Below are positions 54,315 through 63,064 of a stretch of DNA of 64,000 bases, piece by piece. The stretch covers positions 33,220-97,219 of the forward strand of contig NZ_WQOH01000026.1 of assembly GCF_018784445.1 (NCBI RefSeq), given 5' to 3'. Origin of the DNA: Gemmiger formicilis (lineage in GTDB: Bacteria > Bacillota > Clostridia > Oscillospirales > Ruminococcaceae). Below the pieces are notes generated by a model. It was not told the origin of the DNA. It saw only the letters and a list, made by a program, of their open reading frames with translations, and ran no database searches. Position 1 is the first letter of the stretch. Each line of letters begins with the position of its first letter. The position numbers and the translations under genes were made by a program.

Positions 54315-55442
54315 ATGAATCAATTTATCTATGCCGATAATGCGGCCACAACAAAACTGAATAAAGAAGCTTTCAACGCAATGATTCCGTGGCTGACAGA
54401 TGAGTATGGTAATGCTTCTCAGCCATATGCATTTGCACGAAAACCTAAAAAAGTACTTGCTGAATCACGAAAAATAATTGCTAAGTGTATCAATGCTCTC
54501 CCTGAGGAAATTTACTTCACCTCTGGGGGGACGGAAAGTGACAATTGGGCTATAAAGGGCTCTGCCTTTTCGGATCCAGATAAATGTGCAACCATTACTT
54601 CGGCAATAGAACATCATGCTCTCTTAAATGCTTGCGCATCCATAGAACAGCATGGTTATCCAGTAACTTACTTATCTCCTGATTCGGAAGGAACTGTGGC
54701 TTCAGAACAGCTGAGCGCCGTAATTACCGATAGAACAAGGCTTGTTTCTATCATGTTCTCAAATAATGAGATAGGAACAATCGAACCTATCGCAGAATTG
54801 GCTAGAGTTGCCCATTCCCATGGTGCGATTTTTCATACTGATGCAGTTCAGGCAATTGCACATACTCCCATAGATGTGAAGGCGATGGGTATTGATATGC
54901 TCTCCGCATCAGCGCACAAATTTAACGGCCCTAAAGGTATTGGATTTCTTTATATCCGAAAAGGCGTTGAATTGAGGCCTCTTAACGATGGCGGTGCTCA
55001 AGAATTCGGAATGCGTGCAGGAACTGAAAATATTGCTTCTATCGTGGGTATGGCAAAAGCACTTGAAATCAGTTGCTGCGCGTTAAACGAAAATGCTGAA
55101 CATATACTAAAACTTGAAAATACTCTGCTTGAACGCTTAAGGGAATCGGGGCTCGATTTTGTGAGAAACGGTGCCCAGAATCACATTCCTGGGAATATCA
55201 GCGTATCATTCAAAGATGCAGACGGAGAAGCTATTCTTCATCGTTTGGACTTGATGGGAATATGTGTATCAACTGGTTCTGCATGCAATAGTGTTAGTAC
55301 GCAAATCTCCCATGTCTTAAAAGCAATCAAACTGAAAGATAATTATGCCAGAGGAACGATTCGGATTTCATTTGGCAAAGAAAACACTTTTGAAGAAGCG
55401 AATATAATTGCAGAATCTTTGATTAGAATTCTGAAAAAATGA
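54315..55442 (+). CDS. Cysteine desulfurase (IscS/NifS/DndA-like)
   Basis: 375-aa PLP enzyme mobilising sulfur from cysteine as a persulfide. IYADNAATTKLN, IYFTSGGTESDNWAIKG, HHALL and the aspartate region IFHTDAVQAIAHT precede the PLP lysine Lys202 in SASAHKFNGPKGIGF. The persulfide cysteine is Cys324 in CVSTGSACNS. ATG at 54315 follows GAGGA; a longer frame overlapping the previous gene is rejected. No scaffold (IscU) or Fe-S regulator is adjacent. In dnd systems the desulfurase DndA feeds the DndC-type enzyme, so here it is a dedicated donor to BrxP and/or its Fe-S clusters. Confidence 0.95.
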   Translation: MNQFIYADNAATTKLNKEAFNAMIPWLTDEYGNASQPYAFARKPKKVLAESRKIIAKCINALPEEIYFTSGGTESDNWAIKGSAFSDPDKCATITSAIEHHALLNACASIEQHGYPVTYLSPDSEGTVASEQLSAVITDRTRLVSIMFSNNEIGTIEPIAELARVAHSHGAIFHTDAVQAIAHTPIDVKAMGIDMLSASAHKFNGPKGIGFLYIRKGVELRPLNDGGAQEFGMRAGTENIASIVGMAKALEISCCALNENAEHILKLENTLLERLRESGLDFVRNGAQNHIPGNISVSFKDADGEAILHRLDLMGICVSTGSACNSVSTQISHVLKAIKLKDNYARGTIRISFGKENTFEEANIIAESLIRILKK

Positions 55443-55452
55443 AAGGCGAAAT

Positions 55453-56451
55453 ATGGATATAGATGCAAAGCTCAGACCTTTATTTCTCCTTCAAATTCTA
55501 AAAGAGCGTACAGATGAGGACAACTATCTAACCACTACTCAGCTTTGTGATATCTTAAAGAGGGAGTATGGTCTTGAGACTCATCGCACAACACTAAAAA
55601 GCGACATTGAAGTTCTGCAGCGGGCTGGTTACACTATCGATGAACGCCGGTCTGCACAGAACCAGTATCGCTTTATTGAGAGGGAGTTTGAAGTCGAAGA
55701 GCTAAAAACAATAATTGATGCTGTTGCATCATCGAAGCTTATTACAGAAGGAAAAAGCAATGAACTTATCAAGAAACTCACATCCCTTGCTGGCAGCCAT
55801 AAAGCGAGCGAACTGAAGAGAAATGTGATCGTAGATGGGCGGGACAAGATTGAGAACAAACAAACGCTATATATTATTGACGCAATAAACGATGCAATTA
55901 ACCAGAGAAAAAAGATTTCCTTTCAAAAGATTGAGTACAACATTAGGAAGGAACGCATTCTGCACCACGGCGGAGAGCGTTATACTATTAGCCCCTACTC
56001 GCTTGTATGGAACGGAGATAACTATTATGTTGTAGGCTATTCTGACAAGTACCAAGCCATTAGCAGCCATAGAGTAGATCGAATCGCGGCGTGCCCATAC
56101 ATCTTGGACGAATCAGCCGTGCCACAGGCTGTTGGTTTTGATGTAAGCAAATATATTAAAACGACATTCAGGATGTATAACGCTCCTCGTGTTGAAGTTG
56201 AATTGCTTTGCGATAACAGTGTAATGGATGCTATTATTGACCGCTTCGGACCGGACGTTCAAACATATGCAGGTGATCTTCAGAATTTCCGCGTAATCGA
56301 GGAAATTGCTGTGGGTAAAGTCTTTTTCAACTGGATATTTGGCTTTGAAGGGAAAGTACAAATCAAGGGACCTGAAAGCGTTAAAAAGCGATACGGGGAA
56401 ATGGTAATGTCAGCAATGAACATGGTATCGTGTTCGGCTGGTACATTGTGA
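55453..56451 (+). CDS. WYL-domain transcriptional regulator
   Basis: 332 aa. The N-terminal winged helix (about 1-70; LLQILKERTDEDNYLTTTQL, THRTTLKSDIEVLQRAGYTI) is followed by a linker. The WYL domain (about 145-215) has KISFQKIEYN, YTISPYSLVWNGDNYYVVGY and SSHRVDRI, and a C-terminal WCX-like domain follows (VEVELLCDNSVMDAIIDRFG). WYL proteins bind nucleic-acid or nucleotide ligands and control many defence loci, including BREX. As the last gene of the operon (10 nt after the desulfurase) it may repress or tune it together with the Xre protein. Confidence 0.9.
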   Translation: MDIDAKLRPLFLLQILKERTDEDNYLTTTQLCDILKREYGLETHRTTLKSDIEVLQRAGYTIDERRSAQNQYRFIEREFEVEELKTIIDAVASSKLITEGKSNELIKKLTSLAGSHKASELKRNVIVDGRDKIENKQTLYIIDAINDAINQRKKISFQKIEYNIRKERILHHGGERYTISPYSLVWNGDNYYVVGYSDKYQAISSHRVDRIAACPYILDESAVPQAVGFDVSKYIKTTFRMYNAPRVEVELLCDNSVMDAIIDRFGPDVQTYAGDLQNFRVIEEIAVGKVFFNWIFGFEGKVQIKGPESVKKRYGEMVMSAMNMVSCSAGTL

Positions 56452-56579
56452 CCGACAGACGCTTTTAAGCGTGAATAAAATATTGGATGTTTTACTGGAA
56501 CAGCAGGCATATTACTATAAAAAGGAAAATGAATAGCAGCCTAAAATAAGGGCACGGCTCAAAGTTATCTATAACGAGA

Positions 56580-56641
56580 AAAGACACACACGACACAAAT
56601 CCATCTGATTTTTCAGCGGACTTGGTCATGTGTGCTTTTTT
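56580..56641 (+). terminator. Imperfect terminator after the BREX operon
   Basis: AAAGACACACACGAC near 56580 can pair imperfectly with GTCATGTGTGCTTTTTT, with a long loop. The T6 run suits plus-strand termination. Confidence 0.55.
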
Positions 56642-56683
56642 GTGTATGTATTTATGGATGGTTATGGAATGCGGTGATACCTT

Positions 56684-57250
56684 TTATTTGGCTTTTCTCC
56701 ATTGTCTTTTCGGTTCGCGCTTCCCGGCTATGTCGGAGGATGCCGGCCATTGGAGCAACCATTCGAGATACTCGGACTTTGTAATAGTGCCGGAGGCAAG
56801 TTCCTGCTTTCGGGTAAGCCACTCCCGCATGAGGTCATTGACGAGTGGAACATTCATCCATAGTACTGTTGCGGGTGCTGGTGCGATTGAGTCACCCCAT
56901 GTGGTGCAGGCGTTGCCGCACAGTTCGATGGTTTTACTTTCTATCGGCGCAATCGAAGCATCAAGCGTGACTTCAGCCAGTTTGAAAGATCTTCTATGTT
57001 CAAAATCGTACCACATAATTGTCCGCAGGATGTCTAAGAGATATTTGTCGCTCACGAAAAATGTTTCTTCTTTGACATCCAAAACTTTTGCGATTTCTTT
57101 TAGTAGAGATGGCTTGGGAACACGGTATCCTATTTCATATTGCGCGATTCGATTTGCGCCGCCGTCCCCAAGATTGAGAAGGTCACCCAGTTGTTTTTGT
57201 GTCAAACCTCTATGAAGCCGTACTAGTTTGATTTTTTGACCTACTTCCAT
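56684..57250 (-). CDS. Xre-family repressor with C-terminal domain
   Basis: 188 aa. The HTH covers about 5-65 (QKIKLVRLHRGLTQKQLGDL, ANRIAQYEIGYRVPKPSLLK). The remainder (LLDILRTIMWYDFEHRRSFK, VTLDASIAPIESKTIELCG, LMREWLTRKQELASG, TKSEYLEWLLQWP) is common in element-borne regulators of Clostridia. ATG at 57250 follows GGAGGG; the frame continues upstream to 57694 but without a start context. It is divergent from the excisionase-like gene, with two inverted-repeat operators between. Confidence 0.87.
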   Translation of the reverse strand: MEVGQKIKLVRLHRGLTQKQLGDLLNLGDGGANRIAQYEIGYRVPKPSLLKEIAKVLDVKEETFFVSDKYLLDILRTIMWYDFEHRRSFKLAEVTLDASIAPIESKTIELCGNACTTWGDSIAPAPATVLWMNVPLVNDLMREWLTRKQELASGTITKSEYLEWLLQWPASSDIAGKREPKRQWRKAK

Positions 57251-57345
57251 GAAAAAAGCCCTCCAATAAATTTTCTCTATTGTAGCACACCATAACATGA
57301 AAGCGCAAGTGAAAAAACGAAAAATGAATTTTTTGTGACTTCTAT

Positions 57346-57374
57346 TGACATTCGCTCGTGAGCGAAGTATCTTA
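57346..57374 (+). promoter_or_regulatory. Promoter of the excisionase-like gene
   Basis: TTGACA (57346-57351), 17-bp spacer, TATCTT (57369-57374). The spacer is almost filled by the first operator. Confidence 0.65.
57352..57367. promoter_or_regulatory. Operator 1 of the mobile-element repressor
   Basis: TTCGCTC-GT-GAGCGAA, a perfect 7-bp inverted repeat inside the promoter spacer. Binding would block RNA polymerase. Confidence 0.72.
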
Positions 57375-57384
57375 TATGTACACT

Positions 57385-57400
57385 TCGCTTGCATGCGAAT
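57385..57400. promoter_or_regulatory. Operator 2 of the mobile-element repressor
   Basis: TTCGCTTGCATGCGAA, same outer TTCGC..GCGAA arms as operator 1, 33 bp centre to centre (about three helical turns), near the predicted transcription start. Confidence 0.68.
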
Positions 57401-57430
57401 GTAAAATACTGATATAAGGATGGTGATCGA

Positions 57431-57667
57431 ATGGATTGTAAAGAAATCAGAGAAATGTACAAGCTCATGTTTGCGGAGTACCCGGACATTGTAACGGTCA
57501 AGGATCTGCAAGCCATGCTGGGCATCAGCCGCCACGCGGCGTATGACCTGCTGGGGGAGGGCGAAATCAGCTGCATCCGGCTGGCAAACGCTTACAAGAT
57601 TCCCAAAATCAATGTCATTGACTATGTTCTGAAGCGTCCGTGCGGTCAGAAGCGCGTGAGCGCGTAG
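57431..57667 (+). CDS. Excisionase-like helix-turn-helix protein
   Basis: 78 aa. PDIVTVKDLQAMLGISRHAAYDLLGEGEISCIRLANAYKIPKINVIDYVL is the winged HTH of excisionase/MerR_17 proteins encoded by integrative elements, which bend DNA at attachment sites or regulate transfer. It is under the divergent, two-operator promoter of the Xre repressor. The second half of the 37440 protein is similar. Confidence 0.82.
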   Translation: MDCKEIREMYKLMFAEYPDIVTVKDLQAMLGISRHAAYDLLGEGEISCIRLANAYKIPKINVIDYVLKRPCGQKRVSA

Positions 57668-58417
57668 GAGCGACCTTGATTTTGGCAAGAGCACCTCCCC
57701 GTCTCAAATAGATTCGGCACCTTGAAAACTGCATATCCGACAAGCAAGGTACATTCACCGCATTGCCGTCAACTTACGAGTACGGCAGCGCAGACAGAGT
57801 ACGCGCCATGACTGCCACCGGGCACGAGCGATTCAATCTCTGATAAACACCCCATGGCGGAGTGGAGCGCAATGACAGATGTGGTCGTAAAGATACTTCC
57901 GTCCAGTCACAGTTCACACAATGAGGGCGGCAGGCAGAGAACCTGGCTGGGGTAAAAATACCCATGATGCCGTTGCAGCCGAACGGCAGCCTTGCGAATC
58001 GTCCCCACAGCTGGGGCAAGGTGGGCAAATGCAGCTGTAAATCGAAATGTTATCCCGAAAGTGTACCGAACGGATTCACTTTTTCCAGCCCAGTAAAAGT
58101 AGTGAATCAGAACAGTATACTTTCGGATAATTTATTGGGAGTGAATCAGATTTGATTCACAATTCAGAGGGAAAGGCATAAAAGTGAATCAGTTCTGATT
58201 CACTCGCAGTAACTGCCCAAATCCGTCCGGTGTGGGGCAGATGCCACACGCAGCACACGGATACGAAACAGCCAGAACACCCGCAGTTTGGCGCGTTTGT
58301 GGGGCTGTGGGGCGGCGTGAGCCGTACAACTTAATACTAGAGAGTAAAACTTACTACGCACAAAATTACGATACTATGAGATAATAGATATATACCAAAC
58401 AAGAAAGGATGATGTGA
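57668..58417. other. Non-coding control region with iteron-like repeats
   Basis: No gene seen in 750 bp. The right part carries an inverted repeat (TTATCCCGAAAGT at 58050-58062 with ACTTTCGGATAA at 58119-58130) and three GTGAATCAG units. Two are full palindromes: GTGAATCAGATTTGATTCAC (58141-58160) and GTGAATCAGTTCTGATTCAC (58184-58203); the third is at 58102. It lies just upstream of a RepA-like gene, so it is a probable replication origin or copy-control region. The left part may contain oriT. Confidence 0.6.
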
Positions 58418-59593
58418 ATGACTTCCACAAGATTACCGAAAACCATTACCGCCGGCGCACTGCTTGCAACGCCGATTCCGCCTGTAAAATGGATTATCCC
58501 CGGTCTGCTCCCGGCAGGGTTGGCAATTTTTGCCGGTCCCAGCAAGACGGGCAAAAGCTGGCTGACACTTTGGCTCTGCTTGCAGATTTCGCAGGGGAAA
58601 TCTGTGTGGGGGCGTGAAACAGAACCGAGAACCGTGCTTTATTTCTCGCTGGAAGATACACTGGGTCGTCTGCAAGAACGCCTTTACCAGCTTGTCGATG
58701 CAGAAGAAGACCCGGAACGGCTCATTCTGCAGACGGAAAGTCACGGAATTGGGCAGGGATTGGAGGAACAAATCGTCAGTTTCATCCATGCTTACCCTGA
58801 TATTAGCCTCATCGTCATCGATACCTTGCAAAAGGTGCGAAAAGCCGACCAGAATGGTAGTATGTATGCCAATGACTATAAGGATATTGGGGCATTAAAA
58901 GAACTTGCCGACAAGTACGGCATCTGCATCCTGCTGGTGCATCATTTGCGTAAGCAATCATCGTCAGACCCCTACGACCAAATTTCCGGTTCAACGGGCA
59001 TTATGGGCGTGGCGGATACGACATGGCTCATGCATCGTCAGCGCATGAGTAAAACCGCGACAATTCGTGTAATTGGACGTGATATGGACGAGAAAATGCT
59101 GCATATCCGCGAAGAAAACTGCGTCTGGACGTTGGATGAGGAAGAAACCGCAGAACAGCAGGCGTTGAAAGCTATTCCTGACTACCTTTGGAAAGTTGCA
59201 GACTACATTGACTCGGTCGGAAAATGGCAGGGTACAGCTACGGAATTGCTTGTTGCAGCGAATATTTCTGATGTGAAGCCTAACCAGTTCACCCGGAAGA
59301 TGGCGCACTATGCCCGCGATATATTCAGCCCTCGCGGTATCGAGTATAAGTACACCCGCACGGAGCAAAAACGTCTGTTTGAGTTCTTCCATGACGATGA
59401 TGACGGTGATGACGATGATATTGATATATCGGAGTTGTTCCACTGGGGTATCCCACAAACATCGTCAGCATCGTCAGCATCGTCATTAAGGTCGCTTGAG
59501 GGAAGCAAGCATGGGCGAAGTGTTGCCACAGGGCAACCCGCCGAAAAGCCTACGGGGCCAGCCCCGAACCCCTGTGAGGCTGCTGGCGCATGA
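58418..59593 (+). CDS. RepA/RecA-like AAA ATPase of a mobilizable element
   Basis: 391 aa. WIIPGLLPAGLAIFAGPSKTGKSWL carries Walker A (GPSKTGKS, 40-47). ISLIVIDTLQKVRK is Walker B, and CILLVHHLRKQSSSDPYDQISGSTGIMGVADTTWLM is the helicase-type motif of hexameric RepA/DnaB-like ATPases. An acidic run (DDDDGDDDDID) precedes the C-terminus. ATG at 58418 follows GAAAGGA. Placed next to iteron-like repeats and mobilization genes, it probably helps replicate the excised or transferred element. Overlaps mobC by 4 nt. Confidence 0.85.
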   Translation: MTSTRLPKTITAGALLATPIPPVKWIIPGLLPAGLAIFAGPSKTGKSWLTLWLCLQISQGKSVWGRETEPRTVLYFSLEDTLGRLQERLYQLVDAEEDPERLILQTESHGIGQGLEEQIVSFIHAYPDISLIVIDTLQKVRKADQNGSMYANDYKDIGALKELADKYGICILLVHHLRKQSSSDPYDQISGSTGIMGVADTTWLMHRQRMSKTATIRVIGRDMDEKMLHIREENCVWTLDEEETAEQQALKAIPDYLWKVADYIDSVGKWQGTATELLVAANISDVKPNQFTRKMAHYARDIFSPRGIEYKYTRTEQKRLFEFFHDDDDGDDDDIDISELFHWGIPQTSSASSASSLRSLEGSKHGRSVATGQPAEKPTGPAPNPCEAAGA

Positions 59594-59859
59594 GAAAACG
59601 CAGCGTTGGAATCAATGTCCGCGTCAGCGTCACTGAAAAGAAAAAGGTGACGATGTTGGCTCGGAAGTGCGGCTTGTCACTCTCAGAGTATTTACGCCAG
59701 CGGGCGCTGGGATATGAACCGGGCGGACACCCGCCCAAGGAGGTATTTAATGTATTGGACAAACTGGATGAAATTGCAGAGAACTGTTCTGCACGGGAAG
59801 GGGCAGCCATCAACGCCCAGACCGACCGCATGAGGGATTTGCTCATTGGCGGTAACTAA
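59590..59859 (+). CDS. mobC: MobC-like relaxosome accessory protein
   Basis: 89 aa: RSVGINVRVSVTEKKKVTML, ARKCGLSLSEYLRQRALG, then a C-terminal helix (VLDKLDEIAENCSA). This is the ribbon-helix-helix pattern of MobC proteins that bind oriT and assist the relaxase. ATGA overlap with the ATPase gene; its 3' end overlaps the relaxase start by 14 nt. Confidence 0.85.
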   Translation: MRKRSVGINVRVSVTEKKKVTMLARKCGLSLSEYLRQRALGYEPGGHPPKEVFNVLDKLDEIAENCSAREGAAINAQTDRMRDLLIGGN

Positions 59860-61189
59860 GATTTGGACAATAAAGGACAGCCTGCAGCACGTCCTTGACT
59901 ATGCGGCCAACCCGGACAAAACCGAATACGATGCCCTTGCCCAGACGCTGCACTACGCAGAAAACGATGCCAAGACCAAGCTGAACGAGAGCGCCCAGCT
60001 TGTCACCGGCATCCATTGCAGGGCAGACCATGCGTGGGAAGATATGCGGGCTGTACAGGAATGCTTTGGTAAAACAGACGGCGTGGTGGCGCTCCACGCC
60101 TACCAGAGTTTCCGCGAAGGGGAGGTTACTCCGGAGCAGTGCCACGAGATCGGCGTGGCGCTGGCCCGCAAGGTCTGGGGCAAGCGTTTCCAAGTGCTGG
60201 TCGCTACCCATATGAATACGGATAATCTGCACAACCACTTCGTTATCAATTCTGTATCGTATGTAGACGGCAAGAAATACGAGCAGCTCCGCAGCCAATA
60301 CGCTGAGTTCCGGGCGGCATCCGACAAGCTGTGCCGGGAGTACGGCCTGTCGGTAGTGGAACAACCAAGGGAAAAAGAACCTGCACGGTACGCCCGGATG
60401 CGCGAAGCCATCGACCAAGCCTGTGAGGATGCCAGCACTGCCGAGGACTTCCACAGGGCGTTGTATCGGCAAGGGTACATTTTCGGCAGCGACCCCAACC
60501 GAAAGTATGCAACCATCCGGGCGCGGGATGGCGGTCGAGCCGTGCGCCTTTATAGGCTGGGAGAAGAATACGATTTACCTGCCATAGATGACCGACTGCG
60601 CGGAAATTACCTGCTGTATGGACCAAGGCTGTATGAGTTGAAACACCCGCCCCGACAGTATGCGCCAAAACGGTATCGTCCTACGGAAAATAGAAGCGTT
60701 CTCCAGATTTTCTTCGAGGTATTCTTTGGGGAATCCCAGATGCACCGCTTGTATCTGTACTACTGTTATCAGTTGGGTATTCTACCCAAGAAACAGCAGC
60801 CACGCATCAACCGCCCGGAGTTGGAGCGCATCTGGAAAGACACTGAGAGAATCCTTGCAGAACACGCCTTCGTTCACGACCACAAGTTTCCCTCTTTGCA
60901 GGCGATCGTGGACTACCGCAAGAGTTTGTCCCGGCAGATGGAAACCCTTGCCGCGCAGCGGGCGGAAATCGTCAAGCAGATGCGCCGAAAGGATGCTCCG
61001 CCGGAGTTGGCTGACCAACGCATGGCGTTGACCTGCAAGATTGCGGAACTCCGCAAAGAGGACAAGATTGCAGAGGGAGCAATCAAGCGTATTCAACGCA
61101 CACGCGAATCCAACCGTATTGACCGGGAAAACAGAATGCCGCAACATCCCAGACCGCGCCGCCGCAGGCGGGAGCAGGAACGCGAATGA
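59846..61189 (+). CDS. mobA: MobA/VirD2-type relaxase
   Basis: 447 aa. The N-terminal relaxase domain has KIWTIKDSLQHVLDYAANPD with a candidate nicking Tyr, LVTGIHCRADHAWEDM, AYQSFREGEVTPEQCHEIG and the metal-binding HMNTDNLHNHFVIN (H..H.H motif). A basic coiled C-terminus ends RPRRRRREQERE. It starts at TTG inside mobC. It nicks oriT and leads the strand into the recipient using a helper's secretion system, since no type IV secretion genes are present. Confidence 0.92.
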   Translation: MAVTKIWTIKDSLQHVLDYAANPDKTEYDALAQTLHYAENDAKTKLNESAQLVTGIHCRADHAWEDMRAVQECFGKTDGVVALHAYQSFREGEVTPEQCHEIGVALARKVWGKRFQVLVATHMNTDNLHNHFVINSVSYVDGKKYEQLRSQYAEFRAASDKLCREYGLSVVEQPREKEPARYARMREAIDQACEDASTAEDFHRALYRQGYIFGSDPNRKYATIRARDGGRAVRLYRLGEEYDLPAIDDRLRGNYLLYGPRLYELKHPPRQYAPKRYRPTENRSVLQIFFEVFFGESQMHRLYLYYCYQLGILPKKQQPRINRPELERIWKDTERILAEHAFVHDHKFPSLQAIVDYRKSLSRQMETLAAQRAEIVKQMRRKDAPPELADQRMALTCKIAELRKEDKIAEGAIKRIQRTRESNRIDRENRMPQHPRPRRRRREQERE

Positions 61190-61312
61190 TGTCAGTTTGC
61201 ACCCAATGCGCAGGACGGTTCTTGTGCAATTCTGTGAATAGCTTTCCGGCGGGATTGCTGGTATCGTTGTACCGAACCCAAAATGCAGCAACTTAAAAAA
61301 GGAGAGATGCCT

Positions 61313-62497
61313 ATGGTAGCAGGACGCTTACAGGAAAAGAACGGTTTTTTCTACATTGTGCTGAGTTACACGGACTCGGCGGGGAAACGCCGTCAGCCTT
61401 GGATCGGCACAGGGCTGCCCGTCAAGGGCAACAAGAAACGCGCCGAAAAAATGCTGGCGGATACGCGAAAGGATTTCACGATTCCCAAGGGTCAGGTGTC
61501 CGAACTCAGCCCGGATATGGCATTCAGCGACTATATGCGGTACTGGCTGAAAATGATGCGCACAGCCGTAACGGAAACTACTTACTCGTCCTATTGCTTC
61601 AATGTGGAAAAGCACATCATTCCCTACTTTGAACCGCTGGGCGTAACGCTGGCAGGGTTACAGCCGCGCCAGATTCAGAGCTTTTATCTGCACGAAGCGG
61701 AAACGCTGAAAAACACCTCTATCCTGCGATTCCACGCCAACCTGCACAAGGCGCTGCAATACGCCGTGCGCATCGACCTGATAGCCAGCAACCCGGTGGA
61801 CAAGGTGGACCGCCCCAAGCCGCAAGCGTTCATGGCAAGCTATTACAGCGCCGAGGAAATGGAAAAGCTCTTTGAAGCCGCCCAAGGCCATAAGCTGGAA
61901 CTTATCATCCAGCTTGCAGCCTTTTACGGACTGCGCCGTGCCGAGGTGATGGGCTTGCGGTGGGAGGCCATCGACTTTGAAGCCAAGACGCTGACCATTC
62001 GCCACATCGTGACCAGCACCCGCATTGATGGCAAGAAAATTTTGGTAGAAGCTGACCGAGCCAAAACAAAATCCAGTCTGCGCACCTTGCCGCTGGTAGA
62101 TCCGATTGCGGAGCGCTTAAAAGCCGTCAAAGAGCAGCAGGAGTATAACCAGAAAATCTGCGGCAACTGCTATAATCAAGAGTACCTCGGCTATGTATTT
62201 GTGGATGCAATGGGAAATCTGATCCAGCCAGATTCCGTGACAACAGGCTTTCCGCAGTTGCTGAAAGAGAACGGTCTGCGCAGGATCCGATTCCACGATT
62301 TGCGTCACTCCTGCGCCAGTCTATTGCTGAAAGAGGGCGTACCGATGAAGCAGATTCAAGAGTGGTTGGGCCACAGCGATATTTCCACCACAGCCAACAT
62401 TTACGCACATCTGGATTCGCAATCCAAGAACCTGAGCGCCCAGACGATGGCAAACACGCTGACACTGCCGAAAGCGCCGAGCGTAAAAGAATGGTGA
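61313..62497 (+). CDS. int: Tyrosine site-specific integrase
   Basis: 394-aa phage/Tn-type recombinase. The N-terminal arm-binding AP2-like region (GFFYIVLSYTDSAGKRRQP) is followed by the SAM-like core-binding domain (AFSDYMRYWLKMM). The catalytic domain has AAFYGLRRAEVMGLRW (Arg I), RIRFHDLRHSCASLLL (His-x-x-Arg), EWLGHSDISTTANIYAHL (His and nucleophile Tyr). ATG at 61313 follows AAGGAG; an upstream in-frame ATG at 61283 is less well supported. Last gene of the element and closed by a terminator, so one attachment end should be just beyond. Confidence 0.95.
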   Translation: MVAGRLQEKNGFFYIVLSYTDSAGKRRQPWIGTGLPVKGNKKRAEKMLADTRKDFTIPKGQVSELSPDMAFSDYMRYWLKMMRTAVTETTYSSYCFNVEKHIIPYFEPLGVTLAGLQPRQIQSFYLHEAETLKNTSILRFHANLHKALQYAVRIDLIASNPVDKVDRPKPQAFMASYYSAEEMEKLFEAAQGHKLELIIQLAAFYGLRRAEVMGLRWEAIDFEAKTLTIRHIVTSTRIDGKKILVEADRAKTKSSLRTLPLVDPIAERLKAVKEQQEYNQKICGNCYNQEYLGYVFVDAMGNLIQPDSVTTGFPQLLKENGLRRIRFHDLRHSCASLLLKEGVPMKQIQEWLGHSDISTTANIYAHLDSQSKNLSAQTMANTLTLPKAPSVKEW

Positions 62498-62509
62498 GGT
62501 AAAACGGCA

Positions 62510-62556
62510 CACCCCGGCATCTGTCCGAGTAAGGACGGATGCCGGGGTGATTTTGT
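62510..62556 (+). terminator. Integrase terminator
   Basis: CACCCCGGCATC (from 62510) pairs with GATGCCGGGGTG (to 62549), followed by ATTTTG. Confidence 0.9.
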
Positions 62557-63064
62557 TTGCTTTTAGTTTTGGGGTGTAAAATCGAATACGTTAACAAAGT
62601 TTACTTTAATACCTTGATTCTAACAATATATACGCTTCTATTCGATTTCTCGTCTTGTCTAGAACCATCATTTTGCTGTGTGGCTGTTCTTTCGGTGTGG
62701 CTTGTTATGTAGTCGACTGCTTTCAACCTATCTAGTAGTTGTTTTATGCCGTCCTTCCAAGGCACGGTCACCTGATTTCGTTGAGTTCGATTAGACAGAC
62801 GATTAAAGGGAACTTTAGGAATTGAAGTACAGACTATCGTACTGAAAGAATGATAGAATGTATATAGGGAATGGAAATAAGATCATCATAACGAATCGTG
62901 AAGCATTTCGCGAAATATGTTAAATAACAGATGACATATTTATTAAAATTTGCTATACTTGCAATAGTATAATTAACTGACGAAGAATTAAATAACAGCT
63001 CTGGTAATTGATTATAGGCAGTATGAATCATAAGTATTTATGATGGAGCGAGGAGAAAAGAGAT
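62557..63064. other. AT-rich region beyond the integrase
   Basis: No gene seen in about 500 bp. It has several TATACT/TATAATT-like words near 62955-62975 that could serve the downstream gene. An attachment site for the element is expected here but I cannot identify a direct repeat with the left side. Confidence 0.5.

Noticed and set aside
41797..56451. A complete Dnd phosphorothioation system
   Set aside because: Only a DndC-like enzyme and DndA-like desulfurase are present. No DndB (DGQHR motif), DndD or DndE is seen, and pglZ/brxC/brxL place it in BREX.
58102..58203. CRISPR array
   Set aside because: Only three short GTGAATCAG units with unequal spacing and internal palindromes; no spacers and no cas genes. 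Iterons or operators fit better.
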